Shown here: positions 36,101-48,029 of the stretch, one piece after another
How positions within the stretch are numbered: position 1 is the stretch's first letter
How the letters are laid out: the number at the start of each line of letters is the position of its first letter
DNA from: Monilinia fructicola
Lineage: Eukaryota; Ascomycota; Leotiomycetes; Helotiales; Sclerotiniaceae
DNA length: 64,000 nucleotides
NCBI GenBank assembly: GCA_008692225.1
Contig: VICG01000008.1
Location: forward strand, 2,382,001-2,446,000
Direction: 5' to 3'
Translations under genes and position numbers: made by a program
Notes under the pieces: generated by a model
What the model saw: the letters and a program-made list of their open reading frames with translations, nothing else
Told to the model about the DNA's origin: nothing
Database searches by the model: none

Positions 36101-39100
36101 CTAACATTGTCCCGCCGAATTCGTGTCAATAATGCAAACCCTCACATTTCTCGCAATATTCAAAATGCTACTCCCCTCCAAGGGACCACTCGCAGCATCA
36201 CAAACTCGAAAACAATATTGATTACTATTATTCAAAATGGCGACCAGGTCATCGCGACTCTGCGGTTGCTTTTGTGCATCGCTGTCCCCGAATACCATGA
36301 CCATGGAACATCCTCTAGATACAGATATGGAACAGTAGAGCTGACCGGATCCATTGGTTCCCGATGTGTTGGGCAGGCAGTCGGCGGCTGTGATGCCGTT
36401 TTTGCTTCCGGCGGGAAGGTTGGGGAGATTGAGACAATCGATGCGAGAGGCGAGGTTGCTGTCGGTACAGATTAGATCTTGCTCGCCTCCTCCGATGGCT
36501 GTTGGGACTGGAGAGGTCAGCAATATTCTCATGGATACCTATGTAAAGTTAAAATTTGAAGGCTGAAGATTGGGCAAATACCTGATGGAGGCGGTTCTGG
36601 ACAGTTAGGACCTGTGGGTGCTGGTGGTTGAGTCGACGTTTTTGTAGGGGTGGGAGGTATGGGAGTACAGGCTACCGTTCCATGAATTGTAATTCCAAAG
36701 CTTAGGATGCCAGATTGTTTGGTAAATAGTAGAGTTAGTCGTGTATTTGCTTGAGTTCAGTTGATTAGTATTGAGCTTGTGCATCAATGGGTAACTTACT
36801 TGCGCCGGTTGGATTCGACCATTTGATATCTATACCACTACCGCCGTTACCGTTTGATAATGGAATTTCTCCAGGGCCATTGTCAACCTGCCAGAACGTG
36901 ATGAGGGTCTTGGGGTCAATGATAAATCCTCCTCCGATTGTTGCGGTCCACTGACCAGAGATTGCGTCTGCTTCTGGCAGTGAAATCGTTATTCCGGTGT
37001 CGCCAGGAGGTATTGTAATAGTTCCTTGAGCATTAACATTTCTTAATCCAATCTGTTGACATACTGCTGTAGCACTAGGGACTATAGTCGTGGCTGGAGC
37101 ATTTTTGATTGTGGTTGGAGGGATTTCTGTAGACGTTGGACTGGGATGAGATGTGCTAATCACCGAAGTAAAAAGACTTGATTTTGAGGTTGACTCTGAA
37201 TTGAGTGATGATGATGATGTTCTTGAGGATGAAGCTCGTGAAGATGAAATCAACGATGTAGTTGTTGAATAAATTATTTCTGTATATCCCACATCTACCT
37301 CCTCCTGAATCTAAAACACCAGTCAGTTGAGAACTTCTGATGTCACACTGTATAAGAAGAAATCATCATGGTCAAGTCGATAGAGATCAGCTTACTAAAG
37401 AAAGTCCGCCGCCAATTGAAGATAATTTAGTCGTTTGTGTAACAGTGAAAGTCGGGACACAGAGATCACCCCCTGCTAATTTTGGAGTAGGCAAACCGTT
37501 TGGTCCAAACGCAATAGCTGGCTGGCAAGGCGGTGGAGGGATCAATCCCCCTATTGGTAAACCCAAAGGTGGAATCAAAATGATGGCACAAAGTGGAATT
37601 GGAGGAAATAAACAAGGCCATATAGGAAGGATCGTAGTGTGTCCATCTTCCGTAGTTGTTGTTTGTGAATAAGTACTCAAATCAATTGAGAGGGTGCTTG
37701 TAACATATTTTCCAGTCTGCGTAGTACTTTGATCTCCTAAAGATATGCTTGGGCCGGATGCTGATGGAAAACCAGTAACTGTGATTGTATGGCCATCTGT
37801 TGTTATGGTCGAGACTCCTGTAAATGTAGGGCTGGGTTGTTGAGAAACAATCGTTGACCCAGGCTCTGGATGTAGGGTCAAGGTAATCCCATCAGTTGTC
37901 AAGGTAGTTCCAGATGTCAAGACAGGAATTGTAATAGTATCAGATCCAATTACAATATCACTAGAGTCGATGATAACTGTTTGTGATCCAACAATAATTG
38001 TTTCTGTTCCATTTCCAGCTTCAAAAGTACTACCGCCAACTTCAATATCTGTCAAAGATGAAGAAGGGAATATGGATGAGGTTCCTGACGTTCCAGAGAC
38101 TGGATTAATTGTCAAAGTTACTCCATCGGTTGTCAACGTTGTACCATGTGTCAATGTAGGCAAAGTTATAGTATCGGAGCCTACAACAATTCCACTACCA
38201 CTTGGCTCGATAATCACGGTCTCTGATCCTACAGTGATTGTTTCTGTACCACTCCCTCCAACATCTATATTGGTAATGGATGTATTTATTATCTCAGATG
38301 AAACCAAGGACGACGATGGTTTAGAGGGGGGTTCAAAAGTAAGTGTAACTCCATCCGTCGTAAGGGTTGTCTCTTGGGTTGGTATCGCAAAAGTATCTGA
38401 ACCTATTATGATTGAAGATTGGCCAACAGCAACTGTCTCAGAACTCAAAGTCAGTGTTTGCGACCCACTTCCTGGTGCTAAAGTGCTTCCTCCAATAATT
38501 ATGGTTCCTGATGGCGATGGTGTTGGCTGAGGTGTAGTAAAATGAGATGAAGGGATTGGTTGCGGTTCAAAAGTAAGGGTGATTCCATCCGTAGTTAATG
38601 CGAGAGGTGAAGTTTCTGTGGGCAATGGTACCGTGTCTGAACCGCCAACTAAAATACCTGATGGTCCAATAATCAAAGTTTGAGACTGCTGAGTTACAGT
38701 GAAGCTGCTTGAACCAATGGTAAAAGAGGTTCCCCCGATTACGACTATCTCACTGGAAGGCTCAGGAGTTATTGACGGCGAAGGTGGTTGAGAGAAACCA
38801 GAACTTGAAGTCGTTGATGTCGTTTTTTTCAGAGTATGAGCTTGTAGGCAGGCCAGATGATGTTAGCTCTATAGTAGAAGAGGGTGTATTACTTGGAGAG
38901 GTGGGCTTTGAGGTCTGAGTCTTTGAAATTGATGTCGAGAATGCCCCCGGAACTTGGATTATTTGCGTTCCATTACATCTGAAAACAATTTTAGCTAAGC
39001 TCACATACTAAAGAAAGAACCACATACGTATATTGCCAGGGAAGATAGCAATCCCTTCCACATAGTAGAGTGGGAGACTCATTGATTATTGGACATAACG

Positions 39101-39712
39101 TTGTACTGCCATAACAAGTGTACTTGAATTGGCGTTAGTCAAATCATCTCAAAGTTGGCATGAAAATTGAAATTCATCTACCTGATCGAGAGTATAATAC
39201 GCATCTCCACATTGAAAAAGCCCAGAACTAATACTTGAATGAGCACAAAGATTAGGTATATTGACGATTTGACCCGGAAAGATAACATCTGGGTCTACAA
39301 TTTGCGGATTATCATTCTCGACATCCTCAAGTGTAACACCGAACCTTGACGCAATCGAGTAAAGTGAGTCTCCAGGTAAAACGGTGTATTGAACATCCGG
39401 ATCACCACCAGGGATATTGATTATCTCTCCTGGGAATATGAGATTTGGATCTTGTATCTGGGGATTGTTTGCCTCTAAGCAAACTAGTGAAATCCCGGCA
39501 TTAGAAGCGATTTCATACAGTGTATCGCCCTCTCTGACCGTATATTCCTCGAACCCCGCAGCTAAACTAATAACTTGGCTCAATGTCAAGATTTTGAAGC
39601 CAGAATTCTGACTTGTTTGGTTAGATTTCCCCTGAAAACCTCCAAAGACTTGGGAATTTCCAACGTGTAGAAGTGTGAACCCAAAATAGATGAAGAAATA
39701 GCGCAGCATCAT
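36101..39712 (-). CDS. Large secreted LysM protein with tandem repeats and Cys-rich C-terminus; one frame break
   Basis: Six exons: 39182-39712, 39028-39122, 37396-38978, 36800-37310, 36582-36749 and 36101-36507. Every junction is GT..AG, and exons total exactly 1098 codons if one surplus A is removed. Layout: signal peptide (residues 1-20), LysM 1 (about 57-101, YTVREGDTLYEIAS) and LysM 2 (about 109-153, YTVLPGDSLYSIAS). Next come a short Cys-containing segment and a Ser/Thr linker, then at least four tandem repeats of roughly 70-80 residues (VGSDTITIP ... TTDGVTLT). Last are a Ser-rich stalk, a beta-rich segment, and a terminal domain with nine cysteines. LysM binds chitin or related glycans, so a wall or extracellular location is expected. 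The surplus A lies in the A7 run at 38823-38829; unless corrected, translation stops soon after the linker, giving a two-LysM protein of about 270 residues. Confidence 0.8.
37800..38720 (-). repeat. Coding tandem repeats of the LysM protein
   Basis: At least four imperfect units of about 200-230 bp, each encoding the pattern (I/V)GS(D/Q/E)T..., a short Pro-containing turn, then TTDG(V/I)TLT. The units differ from each other, so the duplication is not recent. Confidence 0.7.
38823..38829 (-). other. A7 run at which the LysM reading frame shifts
   Basis: Seven A residues on the coding strand; six restore an open frame from the LysM exons into the repeat exon and make the whole six-exon gene divisible by three. 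Site of slippage, a true mutation or a base-calling error. Confidence 0.7.
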
Positions 39713-40401
39713 GATTTTTCTTTAGAACGAGCAAACTTCGTTCTACATATTTCTTGCACTTTAAGAAACAAGTTATGACGGATATAATTACAAGATAATC
39801 AACTAGAGAGATGCCCCTGTTTCGTTGCTTGTCATAAGACATGTATGCCAAATGATGAATAAGTCAGCATCATAAGCGAAATCGAAATTCAATCATGATG
39901 CTGCTACATGCGGAGAAGCTATGGTCTGATAATAGGAGGTTAAGACACTAGACCTGCGAGGTAATTAGAATAGCCTATAAAACTAAACAATGGCGCCAAA
40001 ATGTGACCCGAAAGTCGAGATAGAGTAGGGAGTTCCCGTTGTGTATCCAACCATGCATGGTATTGTCAGCTTTTCGCATATTGGTCACAACACCACAAGG
40101 ACGAGGTGCTTGGAAGGGGGGTAATATGGTGAGTAATCGCAGCGGCTTTCACATCACTTGTGTTCTTAAAAATTTCCAAGTATCGTGAATGAAGATCATT
40201 GGCCTCATATTAGCCATGGCTGAAAATTTAACAATGCAACGCAATGTCTTGCAAGTCACCCCGGTACTTGGCTGGGTAGATATCAATGAAAATGTGGAAT
40301 ACAGATATCATTAAAGCTTCCATCAAAGACTCTACTCCGATCAGATCTTATATCTTCTGAATTCCTCAACAGAAAGTTATACTTACTTGACTGTCGAGAC
40401 G

Positions 40402-41775
40402 ATGACACTTATATTTCCGATTGCAACAGTCCTCTATCTTTCTTTCTTCTTTTCATCCAGTGGTTCAAATCTTATCCCCAAGCGTCAAGCCGTCACTGGC
40501 CTTACCACACTCGATGCATCAAATTGCGCGATTCCATCTTGTAGCATTACCCCGACAGCATTAACATCAATCACCATTACCCCATCTCCCGTAACCGTAT
40601 TACACCCCCCAGGAGCTATCACTCCCGTCGTACTCACATTTGACCCCATCACCATTGCCAGCTTCCAACCCAAGCCTACAGTCCTCGCCAACAACGGAGA
40701 CGGAATCCTCACTCTCGGAACCGCGACTCTCTCCAGCTTCAAAGCAACAGCAACAACTAGCTATCTAGTCCTGCCAAGCGATGCAGCATCAGATGAAAAC
40801 TTGGAGCTCGATGTAGCCGTCGTGGCTAATGTCGAAGCCAAAGCACAACTTTTCTTTGCGTTCAATAACGACAATCAAGGAGTATGTGATTTGTTTCCTG
40901 GTAGCGGAATATCCGACCGATCAATTGAGAGGTTTCATAAATCCCGAAGTCTAAGACGGGGATTGATGAAACGACACGCTTTACTCCTCGATGTTAGTGA
41001 GACGGATGAAACTTGGATCAATGCCGCTATTGAAGATTCTAAAAAGGTTCTTTCAGCGATGTCGACTAGACTGAAAGCCCTCAAAATGATGACGATACAT
41101 TCAAGAATGTACCAGACAAAGGGTACTTCTACCTTGAGCTTCTCAAAGCCTGTGCTGATTAAAACGTAGATTGAATGATTATTGGCATAAAGATGAGCTT
41201 CTAAGATTGCTACTTATGGTAGATGCTCAAATTGCGGCTTTGGAGGGACCAGACGAGGTTGTTTTCACATCCTTCGATCTGAATAGAGATCAAAGAACAT
41301 TAGCATGTTCATCGGATGATGATGAAAATAATCTGGATCAATATGGCTCCACAAAAAATACTCTGAAATTCCCCCTACTCACTGAAGATGGCGAACTCAA
41401 GAATTGTGAAATCGAAGGGTTTACTTGTTTCTGTCCCTTGGCTATCAACCAAAACAATCCGCTCCCCACTCCGAACGATGAGGCATTCTGTACAGCCGAG
41501 AATAAAGATCTGCTCACGAAGAGATACTGGGATTTCAACAGGAGCCCAGGAAGTCGTGGTAGGTTTAGCCAGATGGCTCCAATTCGCGAGAATAAGTAAA
41601 GATTAGATGGCTAATACAATGACCCATAGCTCACATCATAATCCATGAGCTCACGCACTTCAAGACAGTGGCGACAAAAGGGGGCTTCCCGATGCTAGAA
41701 GGAGAAGAAGGCGATCTCCGAGACTTGTCACTATCACCCCCTTACTTGTCGTTTAATCTGCTGATTTCTTCCTAG
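40402..41775 (+). pseudogene. Secreted zinc-metalloprotease-like gene (HELTH motif), frame broken
   Basis: ATG 40402 begins a signal peptide (MTLIFPIATVLYLSFFFSSS) and a propeptide-like region ending in basic pairs (RSLRRGLMKR near 40960). Sequence resembling the deuterolysin-type (M35) layout follows: DETWINAAIEDSKKVL, LEGPDEVVFTSF, FTCFCPLAINQNNPLP, and after a GTAGGT..TAG intron (41559-41629) the zinc-binding HELTH preceded by AHIII. Two single-base losses must be repaired: one A in the run near 41087 (restoring FKNVPDKGYFYLELLKACAD) and one base near 41160, next to a likely intron at 41166-41222. The product ends about 40 residues after HELTH, so the aspartate/GTxDYxYG part expected for M35 is missing; truncation is likely. 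It is transcribed away from the LysM gene with about 690 bp between the two starts. Confidence 0.6.
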
Positions 41776-42084
41776 CGCAAATAACCCCAGAGGAATATTC
41801 AGAACGAGGAAACCAGTTAAGGAAATATATGCGATTCCACGCACCTCTTTGGACGTGATTGTTGGGGTGAATAATAGTCCGGTCGCGAAGCTTAAAACAA
41901 GTAGAGCCAACAGAGGAATAATGTTAGCTAATGCAGACAATTATGCTTACACAATTGTTGGTAAGCTTCCTAGTTATAACTTGAACTTTGTGCAGTTGAT
42001 AGATACTTAAGACTAACTGTTGAAATATGTAGGCTGGTATCTGAGGTCATTGTGTGGTTGGAATTTGTGATGGTTTTGGAGCAT
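41734..42084 (-). CDS. Possible small membrane protein
   Basis: The minus-strand frame 41734-41927 encodes two hydrophobic segments (IIPLLALLVLSFATGLLF and ISLTGFLVLNIPLGLFAL) ending with a basic tail. It has no ATG of its own. A first exon from ATG 42084 to 42018 with a GTTAGT donor and an acceptor at 41928-41929 gives a consistent phase and about 86 residues in total. The 3' end overlaps the end of the plus-strand metalloprotease-like gene by about 40 bp. No family recognised. It may equally be a relic exon. Confidence 0.35.
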
Positions 42085-42417
42085 GTTGTACGGTTCGAGG
42101 GCGTCTGATTAACTCAGGAAGAGTTATTAGAAAAGGAAGCAGAGATATTGGCAAACTAACCTTGAATTTTACACGGATTCTTATTCACTAATCATTCGTT
42201 CTCAAGGTCCAGAATACTAGCACCAATCAAAAGTAATATTCCATAGTGTAAAAATGAATTGAAAGCTCGAATAATACAACACTCGTATTCCAATTGTCGT
42301 CAAAGATTTATTGTAAGATTAGGACCATCCACTCCTCATATCAACGCCCTTCCTGTCCCTATCAAAAACCGCTGTTAACAGTTATTTTCGACACAATTCA
42401 TACCCATGAAGGCAAAT

Positions 42418-43508
42418 TCATCTATGATAAAGTCTATTCCTGGAATCTTGCACATTCAACAATGTATACTAAGTAGATATACCCATGTTAGCACTCTATC
42501 CCATCGAGCACGAAATTTAGAGGAAGAGATAATACTTACACTACACAGCTTAACTCCTCCCCCCTCGACCCCCATCCCAGGTGCCACTGTATCAATCTCC
42601 CTATGTAAAGCCCTCAATCCTCTATACTCCATGCTCTCCCACCAATCCAAAAACACACTTGCCGTTATACCCTGCCACTCAAAAATATGCATTTCAACCA
42701 ATATTTGACCAATTGGGAATTCTGGTTTCGTTGGATCGGGAGATGTAAGTGCACCGGCTCCACCGGGAAGTGTATGACCGTTTAGCGAAGAGAGGGCATT
42801 ATATTCGGAGTACTCGATATCCGTCTTCAAAATATCACTATTTTCCAAGCCCCATAACATTAGCTTTATTTATTTTCCCACAGGGTCAAAGAGAAAGTCA
42901 TGATGATACACCAAAAGGGGTTAGATGATGGGAGACTTACATATAGTCATGACCATTCCTTTTCATTAATTCTTGAATCGTGTAAAGCCTGTTCGCCTCA
43001 TCCGTAGCTCCATTTGCCCCGTTCCTCTCAAAATGTGCCCTTCCTCTCATTTCTTCCGTAACTTCTGGACCAAAGTTAAAACCTGGTACATGTTGATCGT
43101 AACCCCAAATTTCACACTTGGTTCTACCCAGTATCTCGGCTTCAAATGAGGAGTCATTTCCCACGCCTATTCCATCTCCAAGTTAGTAACGAATTTGTAC
43201 CCATGGATATCATTTCCGTGGGAGGGTACATCAAAATACTCACCAAAACTGTAAACCACACAAGGCTTCTTCCCTTTGGCAAATTTACTAATCCCACAAA
43301 TCCACCAACCCCCTTCTCCCAACCGTCCAAGTCTTTCCATTTCCCATGGGCAACCATAACTCGGGGTAACTAAATCCCAAATACTCCACGGCGTTTCCTT
43401 GAAAGTGGCCTCATCTTTCGCAGGAAAGAACCCGCGATCTGGAAAATTCCGTCTGATTTCTCTTCTCTGTCCAACCGCACGTTGGTAGATGGCTTCAGAT
43501 TGTTGCAT
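42418..43508 (-). CDS. Methyltransferase-like domain protein
   Basis: Exons 43244-43508, 42941-43166, 42540-42837 and 42418-42468 have fully consistent phases and give 279 residues. The protein matches my knowledge of a fungal/metazoan 'methyltransferase domain' family (Methyltransf_22-like): WDLVTPSYGCPWEMERLGRL, GWWICGI, YSFGVGNDSSFEAEIL, then ELMKRNGHDYIDILKTDIEY and ILVEMHIFEWQ, ending with YTLLNVQDSRNR. In the family the D-I-L-K-x-D-I-E-Y segment is the conserved acidic motif. A further upstream ATG at 43674 encodes a membrane anchor (SNKPVQILFLISLLLLAVFI) that would join this frame if one C of the CCC at 43601-43603 were surplus, making a type II Golgi-like protein. I therefore annotate from 43508 and treat the anchored form as a strong alternative. 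Confidence 0.75.
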
Positions 43509-44540
43509 GAACGCACTGAGATTTGGACGTGAGATAGGTATGAAATGAAAGGTCCTCAGTGATGAGATAGAGAATGGGACTTTAGATCTAGCTTTTTGAC
43601 GGGATGGAGATGAAGACAGCTAAAAGTAACAATGAGATTAAGAAGAGGATTTGGACTGGTTTGTTTGATCGCATGTTGAAGTTTTGGGAGATTGAACGCT
43701 GCTGTTCTTGATACACTGTAACAGAGTATGCCTTTTCCAGGGGATATAATTGAGTTATTTCAATCGCTCCCTCGAATCTATTGGTCTAGCTAGGGAATTA
43801 GAACCTTGGGATATGGTCGAAATTCTTGATGATGCCGTGGGCATTGAACGATTGAGAAGGAGAAAGATAAATTCTGGGAAACAATTTCAGAGCCAACAGT
43901 TGAACTTCTTGGCTTCAATATCTTTCCTTTTGGGGGCGTTTATGGTTGCGCGTATGTGGAAATCAAGGGAAATTGTTTCTTCTCAGCCTCAGTGGCTTCA
44001 GCCAATCGCAGAGTAAAAACCAATGATAAATTCCTCTTCTGCTTTTTGGGAACGAAAGCCGAATGTATCCCTTGCTTACGCGTGGAAAGACAGATATTCG
44101 AGATTCTGTAAACTTATCAAATATGCAAAAGGGAAGTTGAAAATGTGTCGGTCTCTAGCTACAAGAGATGCAATTTCAAAGTCTGGAACTGGCAGACTGA
44201 CGCAACAGGAGAGGTAGAATAATCTCCCTCCATAGTTCCAATCCCACAAATACCTTGTGCCATCTCCCTCGTCTATAAACGCAATCAATCCATCATCGCA
44301 ATCCTGATCCGTAACCTACGAAGCGCACCGAAAAAGCAACATAATTCAACCCAAAAGCACACAGGTTAAGTCGAAGATTGGAAATTACTAGAAAAGGAGT
44401 GATTTAATTGAATCGAATTTTATTCACCGGACTAGATAAGCAATGCTTATTTCGCCAATTTTGATTAAGGAGGAAGAATAACTCGTGAAGGGTGGACGTT
44501 CGGTTGTTGATGGGCGGGTATTTGTTCAGATTTATTGCTT

Positions 44541-44586
44541 GGAGATTGGCGGTTGGCGGTTGGAGGTTGGAGGTTGGAGGTTGGAG
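44541..44586. repeat. GGTTGGAG/GGTTGGCG minisatellite
   Basis: About six tandem 7-bp units (GGTTGGC then GGTTGGA) directly visible. Confidence 0.85.
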
Positions 44587-44940
44587 TAGGTATCTGTATC
44601 GATTCGGCGTGTACCACTTAGTTCTACACAACGAAAACATCAGTAATCAATCGAGCTCAGGCTTCATGGAATAAATACATGGTAATAAAGAAGCCGATCC
44701 ATCAATAAGTTCCATGTGGATGAGAGCAATCATCACGAGACAACAAATATCATATACACGAATTAAACTACTGATATGTACTGAGTACTTGCGTAAAGTA
44801 CACGAAGGGCGCAATCCCACCTGAAGTCAAAGGAAAGAGATCTTTCTCTTCCTCAACTCGATAGCCCTCTGTGATGAAGACTCTCGAGTTCTCTTATTCA
44901 GTCTTTCCCTTGATGATGCCATGCTCTGGGTATTTCCGGT

Positions 44941-44990
44941 CCTATCCTATCCTTTCCTATCCTTTCCTTTCCTGTCCTGTCCTGTCCCTT
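44941..44990. repeat. Pyrimidine tandem repeat (CCTAT/CCTTT/CCTGT)
   Basis: Ten consecutive 5-bp pyrimidine-rich units directly visible. Confidence 0.85.
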
Positions 44991-45148
44991 CTTTACCGTC
45001 CTTCCAATCCATTCCGAAGTTTCCGATCCTTTAAAGTCTGTGTGACTAAGGTCTAACCTAGCCGTATCCCAAACACCCGCTAAATCACAAATAAAAAAAA
45101 ATCAAACCCCGCCTGTCCATTCCAATCCTTTCCTGTCCCATTCATCCG

Positions 45149-48029
45149 TTATTCTCCCCTCTCATCCCTCGTCTCCCTGTGTTCTACAATAGGCAAGTCG
45201 GCACTGAACTTCCTGCTAGAAAAGCTGATCTTCTGCACTAAGATAGACACCCTACGACTCAACCTCCTAAGTGGTGTGTCCGGTCTATCATCATCAATGT
45301 CTCTCGTTTCCTCTTCTCCATTTCTCGACCAAACCCCTCCACCCATTCTCACAGTCTTTGGATCAACCTGATGCCGAACACATGGACCCCCAAAATTTAA
45401 GTATACCGGGTACAGTAAACCCACCAAGGAAAGGACAAAAATAATTACAAAGGAATATTGTATCGTACGAATCTTTTGCACGCCAAAGATGATAAAAACA
45501 AATACACTTCCACCAGTCGCTGCCGCCACTAACCATGCTGAAGCCCACTTTGTATGTTTTCCCATTCCCCGGATGGTCAATGAAAACACTAATGGAAATA
45601 CAGGTCCTTCGAAAAAGAAAACAATGAGTGAGGATGCAGCAAGGAAAGATTGGGATATATCATTAATGGCAAAAATGAAAGCTGAAAAGATAGTAAGGCC
45701 TAAGAAAGCTACGAGTAAAAGAATCCGAGGTTTAAACATCAAACAAAGTGGTGCAAAGACGAAACGACCAATCGCGAAAAGTCCATGCCCTAGAAGTAGA
45801 TAATCCTCATCATCGTCTAGTGTAAAGACGGACTTAAACGTATGAGCGGGAGGAACATAAGATATCAATAATGGCCTAAAGAATTCCGATAGACATTCTT
45901 GGGCGGCAACATAGAATAGTTGTGCTGTGACACCGAAGACGAGTGTTGTATAGATAATTGATGTGCCTGTCCATGGTAACTTTTTTGCAGGATATATTTC
46001 AAGGAGCTCCGATTGTGCTTGAAGATCTGCATCACTGGCTTCGGGTAGAGGCATGTAATAAAAAAAGAGAGCAAGAATGACTGTGAAGAGGGCGATGGCG
46101 AGGTAGGCCCATTGGACATCGATTAAAGTTGAATGTTTTTGGCCATCAATCCGAACTTCTCTGAAAAGGACCTTTTCTGCCAGAACTTGACTGAAGAGAG
46201 ATGCAACAGCTTGTACACTTTGTGCAAGCATTAACCTGAACTCGGCATATTGCGTTGGTCCACATAAAGCTATAAATGGATTCGCTGCAGTTTCTAGAAT
46301 TGATAACCCAAATCCGACGACAACACTGCTTAACATGAATCCAGCAAATGAGGTCAAAACCGCCGAAGGCCAGAACATCAATGTTCCAGTCCCGTAGATA
46401 CAAAGTCCAGTGATAAATGTAGCTTTAAAACCGCTATGTCGCAAAACCCATTGCCCTACTGTAAGAGCTCCAGCCGCGTAGGCTCCAAAATATGCGGCAG
46501 ATAATCCTATGGTTTGACTCTCCGAGTAATTTGCCAAAATTGCAATCTCTCGATTCAATCTATTGAGTAATCCGTATGAAAACCCCCAAAGAAAAAAGAG
46601 AATCGTGACCATAATGCAATATTTGAAGGCTTCTCTTCCGCGAGTCTTCATCATTGTTTTGGGTACTCTCATATTGACAAATCCGAAATAAGTGGTGTTT
46701 GCTGTTCGTCCTGTAGAATTTCGTCGCAAGGTTGTTAACCCTGTACCTGGAGTTGTTGATAAGAAGTCCATCACGTTAAGTTCTTGCTCCTCGACATCTT
46801 CTCGATGTCCTCCCGGGTGAGTATCTGATAACGGTGATAGAGGCACAAGAGATGGCGGGAAAAATGGGGTAGTTCGTGGTGGTGGCACAAGATCTGAAGT
46901 GTTCGGTCGACCTCCAGCACCAATTTGCGAACTTATTGACCCAAACTTATCTGTTGAATGAGTATGCGAGTTCCTCCTTCCAGATGCTCGATCCATAATC
47001 ATTGCTGGTAAGATTCGTTTCATGAGTGGCTTCAAAGTAGGAATACAAGCACAAACGATTCCAACATTGACTTCAACTGCAGACCACATAAATGCTAGTG
47101 ATGCATTGTAAGCAAAGTTTTCTCCTACACCTAACCTCGTATGAGCTGAAATAGCTGTTTCAAAGTCATTCGAGGCTTGCTGTAGATAATAGATCCTGAC
47201 AACATCGACGATTGTAACGAAAATACCCAAGGAGAAAGTAAATACCAAGATTACTTTTTGCCTATGAGGAAGACTCATTCCAGTGAGAACAGGTATCGGT
47301 AAGATCAATATGGCTAAATCTGTAATGATATTCACAGGAGCTGATGCCAAATAGAGAGTGAGGATCGAAAGACATGATCCATTAACATCTTGCCTCCACC
47401 CGGCCATAACAGGATTACATTGAAATAGGTTGAGAAACGTAAGGACGATGGCATCCAAATTGACAATGGCCAATGTTACGTACGACGCACGACGGAGGAG
47501 AGATTGTGTGTCTTTGGAGAGGCGTAGGTAGAAGATAAGAATTGAATTCTTCGTAGCCATTAGACATGGGTTCTACGACAAAACGTCAGTTGTTGCACGT
47601 TCTGCCGGATCTTCGAGATCTTTCAATTGAACTCACATAAAGTACCGTGATGGCATATTCAGCTTTCTTGAGATCAGGTCGCCATTCATCCTTGATATTA
47701 ATATCAAGTTTTCCCAAGCCTTTAGTTGTCGCATAATCAATTGAAAAGGTCAAGCCAAATGCAAAAAGCTGACGAGCCCATCAATGTTAGCCCATCTATT
47801 CATTCAACATTGGCTTCACTGGAAAGTAAAGGTTTTATCTTACCCAAGCAAAAATGATAGACCAGTCATCCCAAGATCTTGATTTCAAAATTCCAAATCG
47901 GCTCACCAACCTCGCCACCACAAACGCACTCGTAATAATAAAGGTAATGGTAGTAACAAGAAAAACGGCGCTACTGCGTGAATGCAAAGAATCTATAGTT
48001 GTCGACATTTTATGTATGTTCGGTCCCAT
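45149..48029 (-). CDS. Fusion of rhodopsin-domain (SAT4-type) membrane protein with FHS-family MFS transporter
   Basis: Exons 47844-48029, 47637-47768 and 45149-47572, each a multiple of three, give one uninterrupted 913-residue protein. Residues about 18-307 are a seven-span fungal 'rhodopsin domain' integral membrane protein: RSWDDWSIIFAW, YNPCLMATKNSILIFYLRL, FQCNPVMAGW, and SLAFMWSAVEVNVGIVCACI. A hydrophilic Ser/Pro-rich linker follows. From about residue 425 begins a 12-span major facilitator of the FHS (fucose-galactose-H+ symporter) type, opening with FFLWGFSYGLLNRLNREIAI and containing GFGLSILETAANPFIALCG. The last 70 residues are cytosolic and basic. The C-terminal two thirds alone would be a complete transporter. 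No splice sites favour two separate genes, because exon 3 runs unbroken through both domains. Likely a plasma-membrane sensor-transporter hybrid (inference). Confidence 0.88.

Larger units (their letters stand above)
43675..45148. other. Intergenic with two minisatellites
   Basis: An 88-codon open frame at 43750-44016 has only a TTG start and no family match. A GGTTGGA-type minisatellite lies at 44541-44586 and a TCCTATCCTT/CCTGT repeat at 44941-44990. Confidence 0.5.

Noticed and set aside
35936..36475. 179-codon open frame on the plus strand
   Set aside because: Antisense shadow of the Cys-rich terminal exon of the LysM gene.
36765..37292. Separate Ser-rich gene
   Set aside because: Its only start is GTG, and splice sites and phase join it cleanly to the LysM gene on both sides.
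37970..38530. 186-codon open frame on the plus strand
   Set aside because: Antisense shadow of the tandem repeats in the LysM gene.
43750..44016. 88-codon open frame with one hydrophobic segment
   Set aside because: Starts only at TTG; no acceptor or upstream exon could be joined, and no family is recognised.
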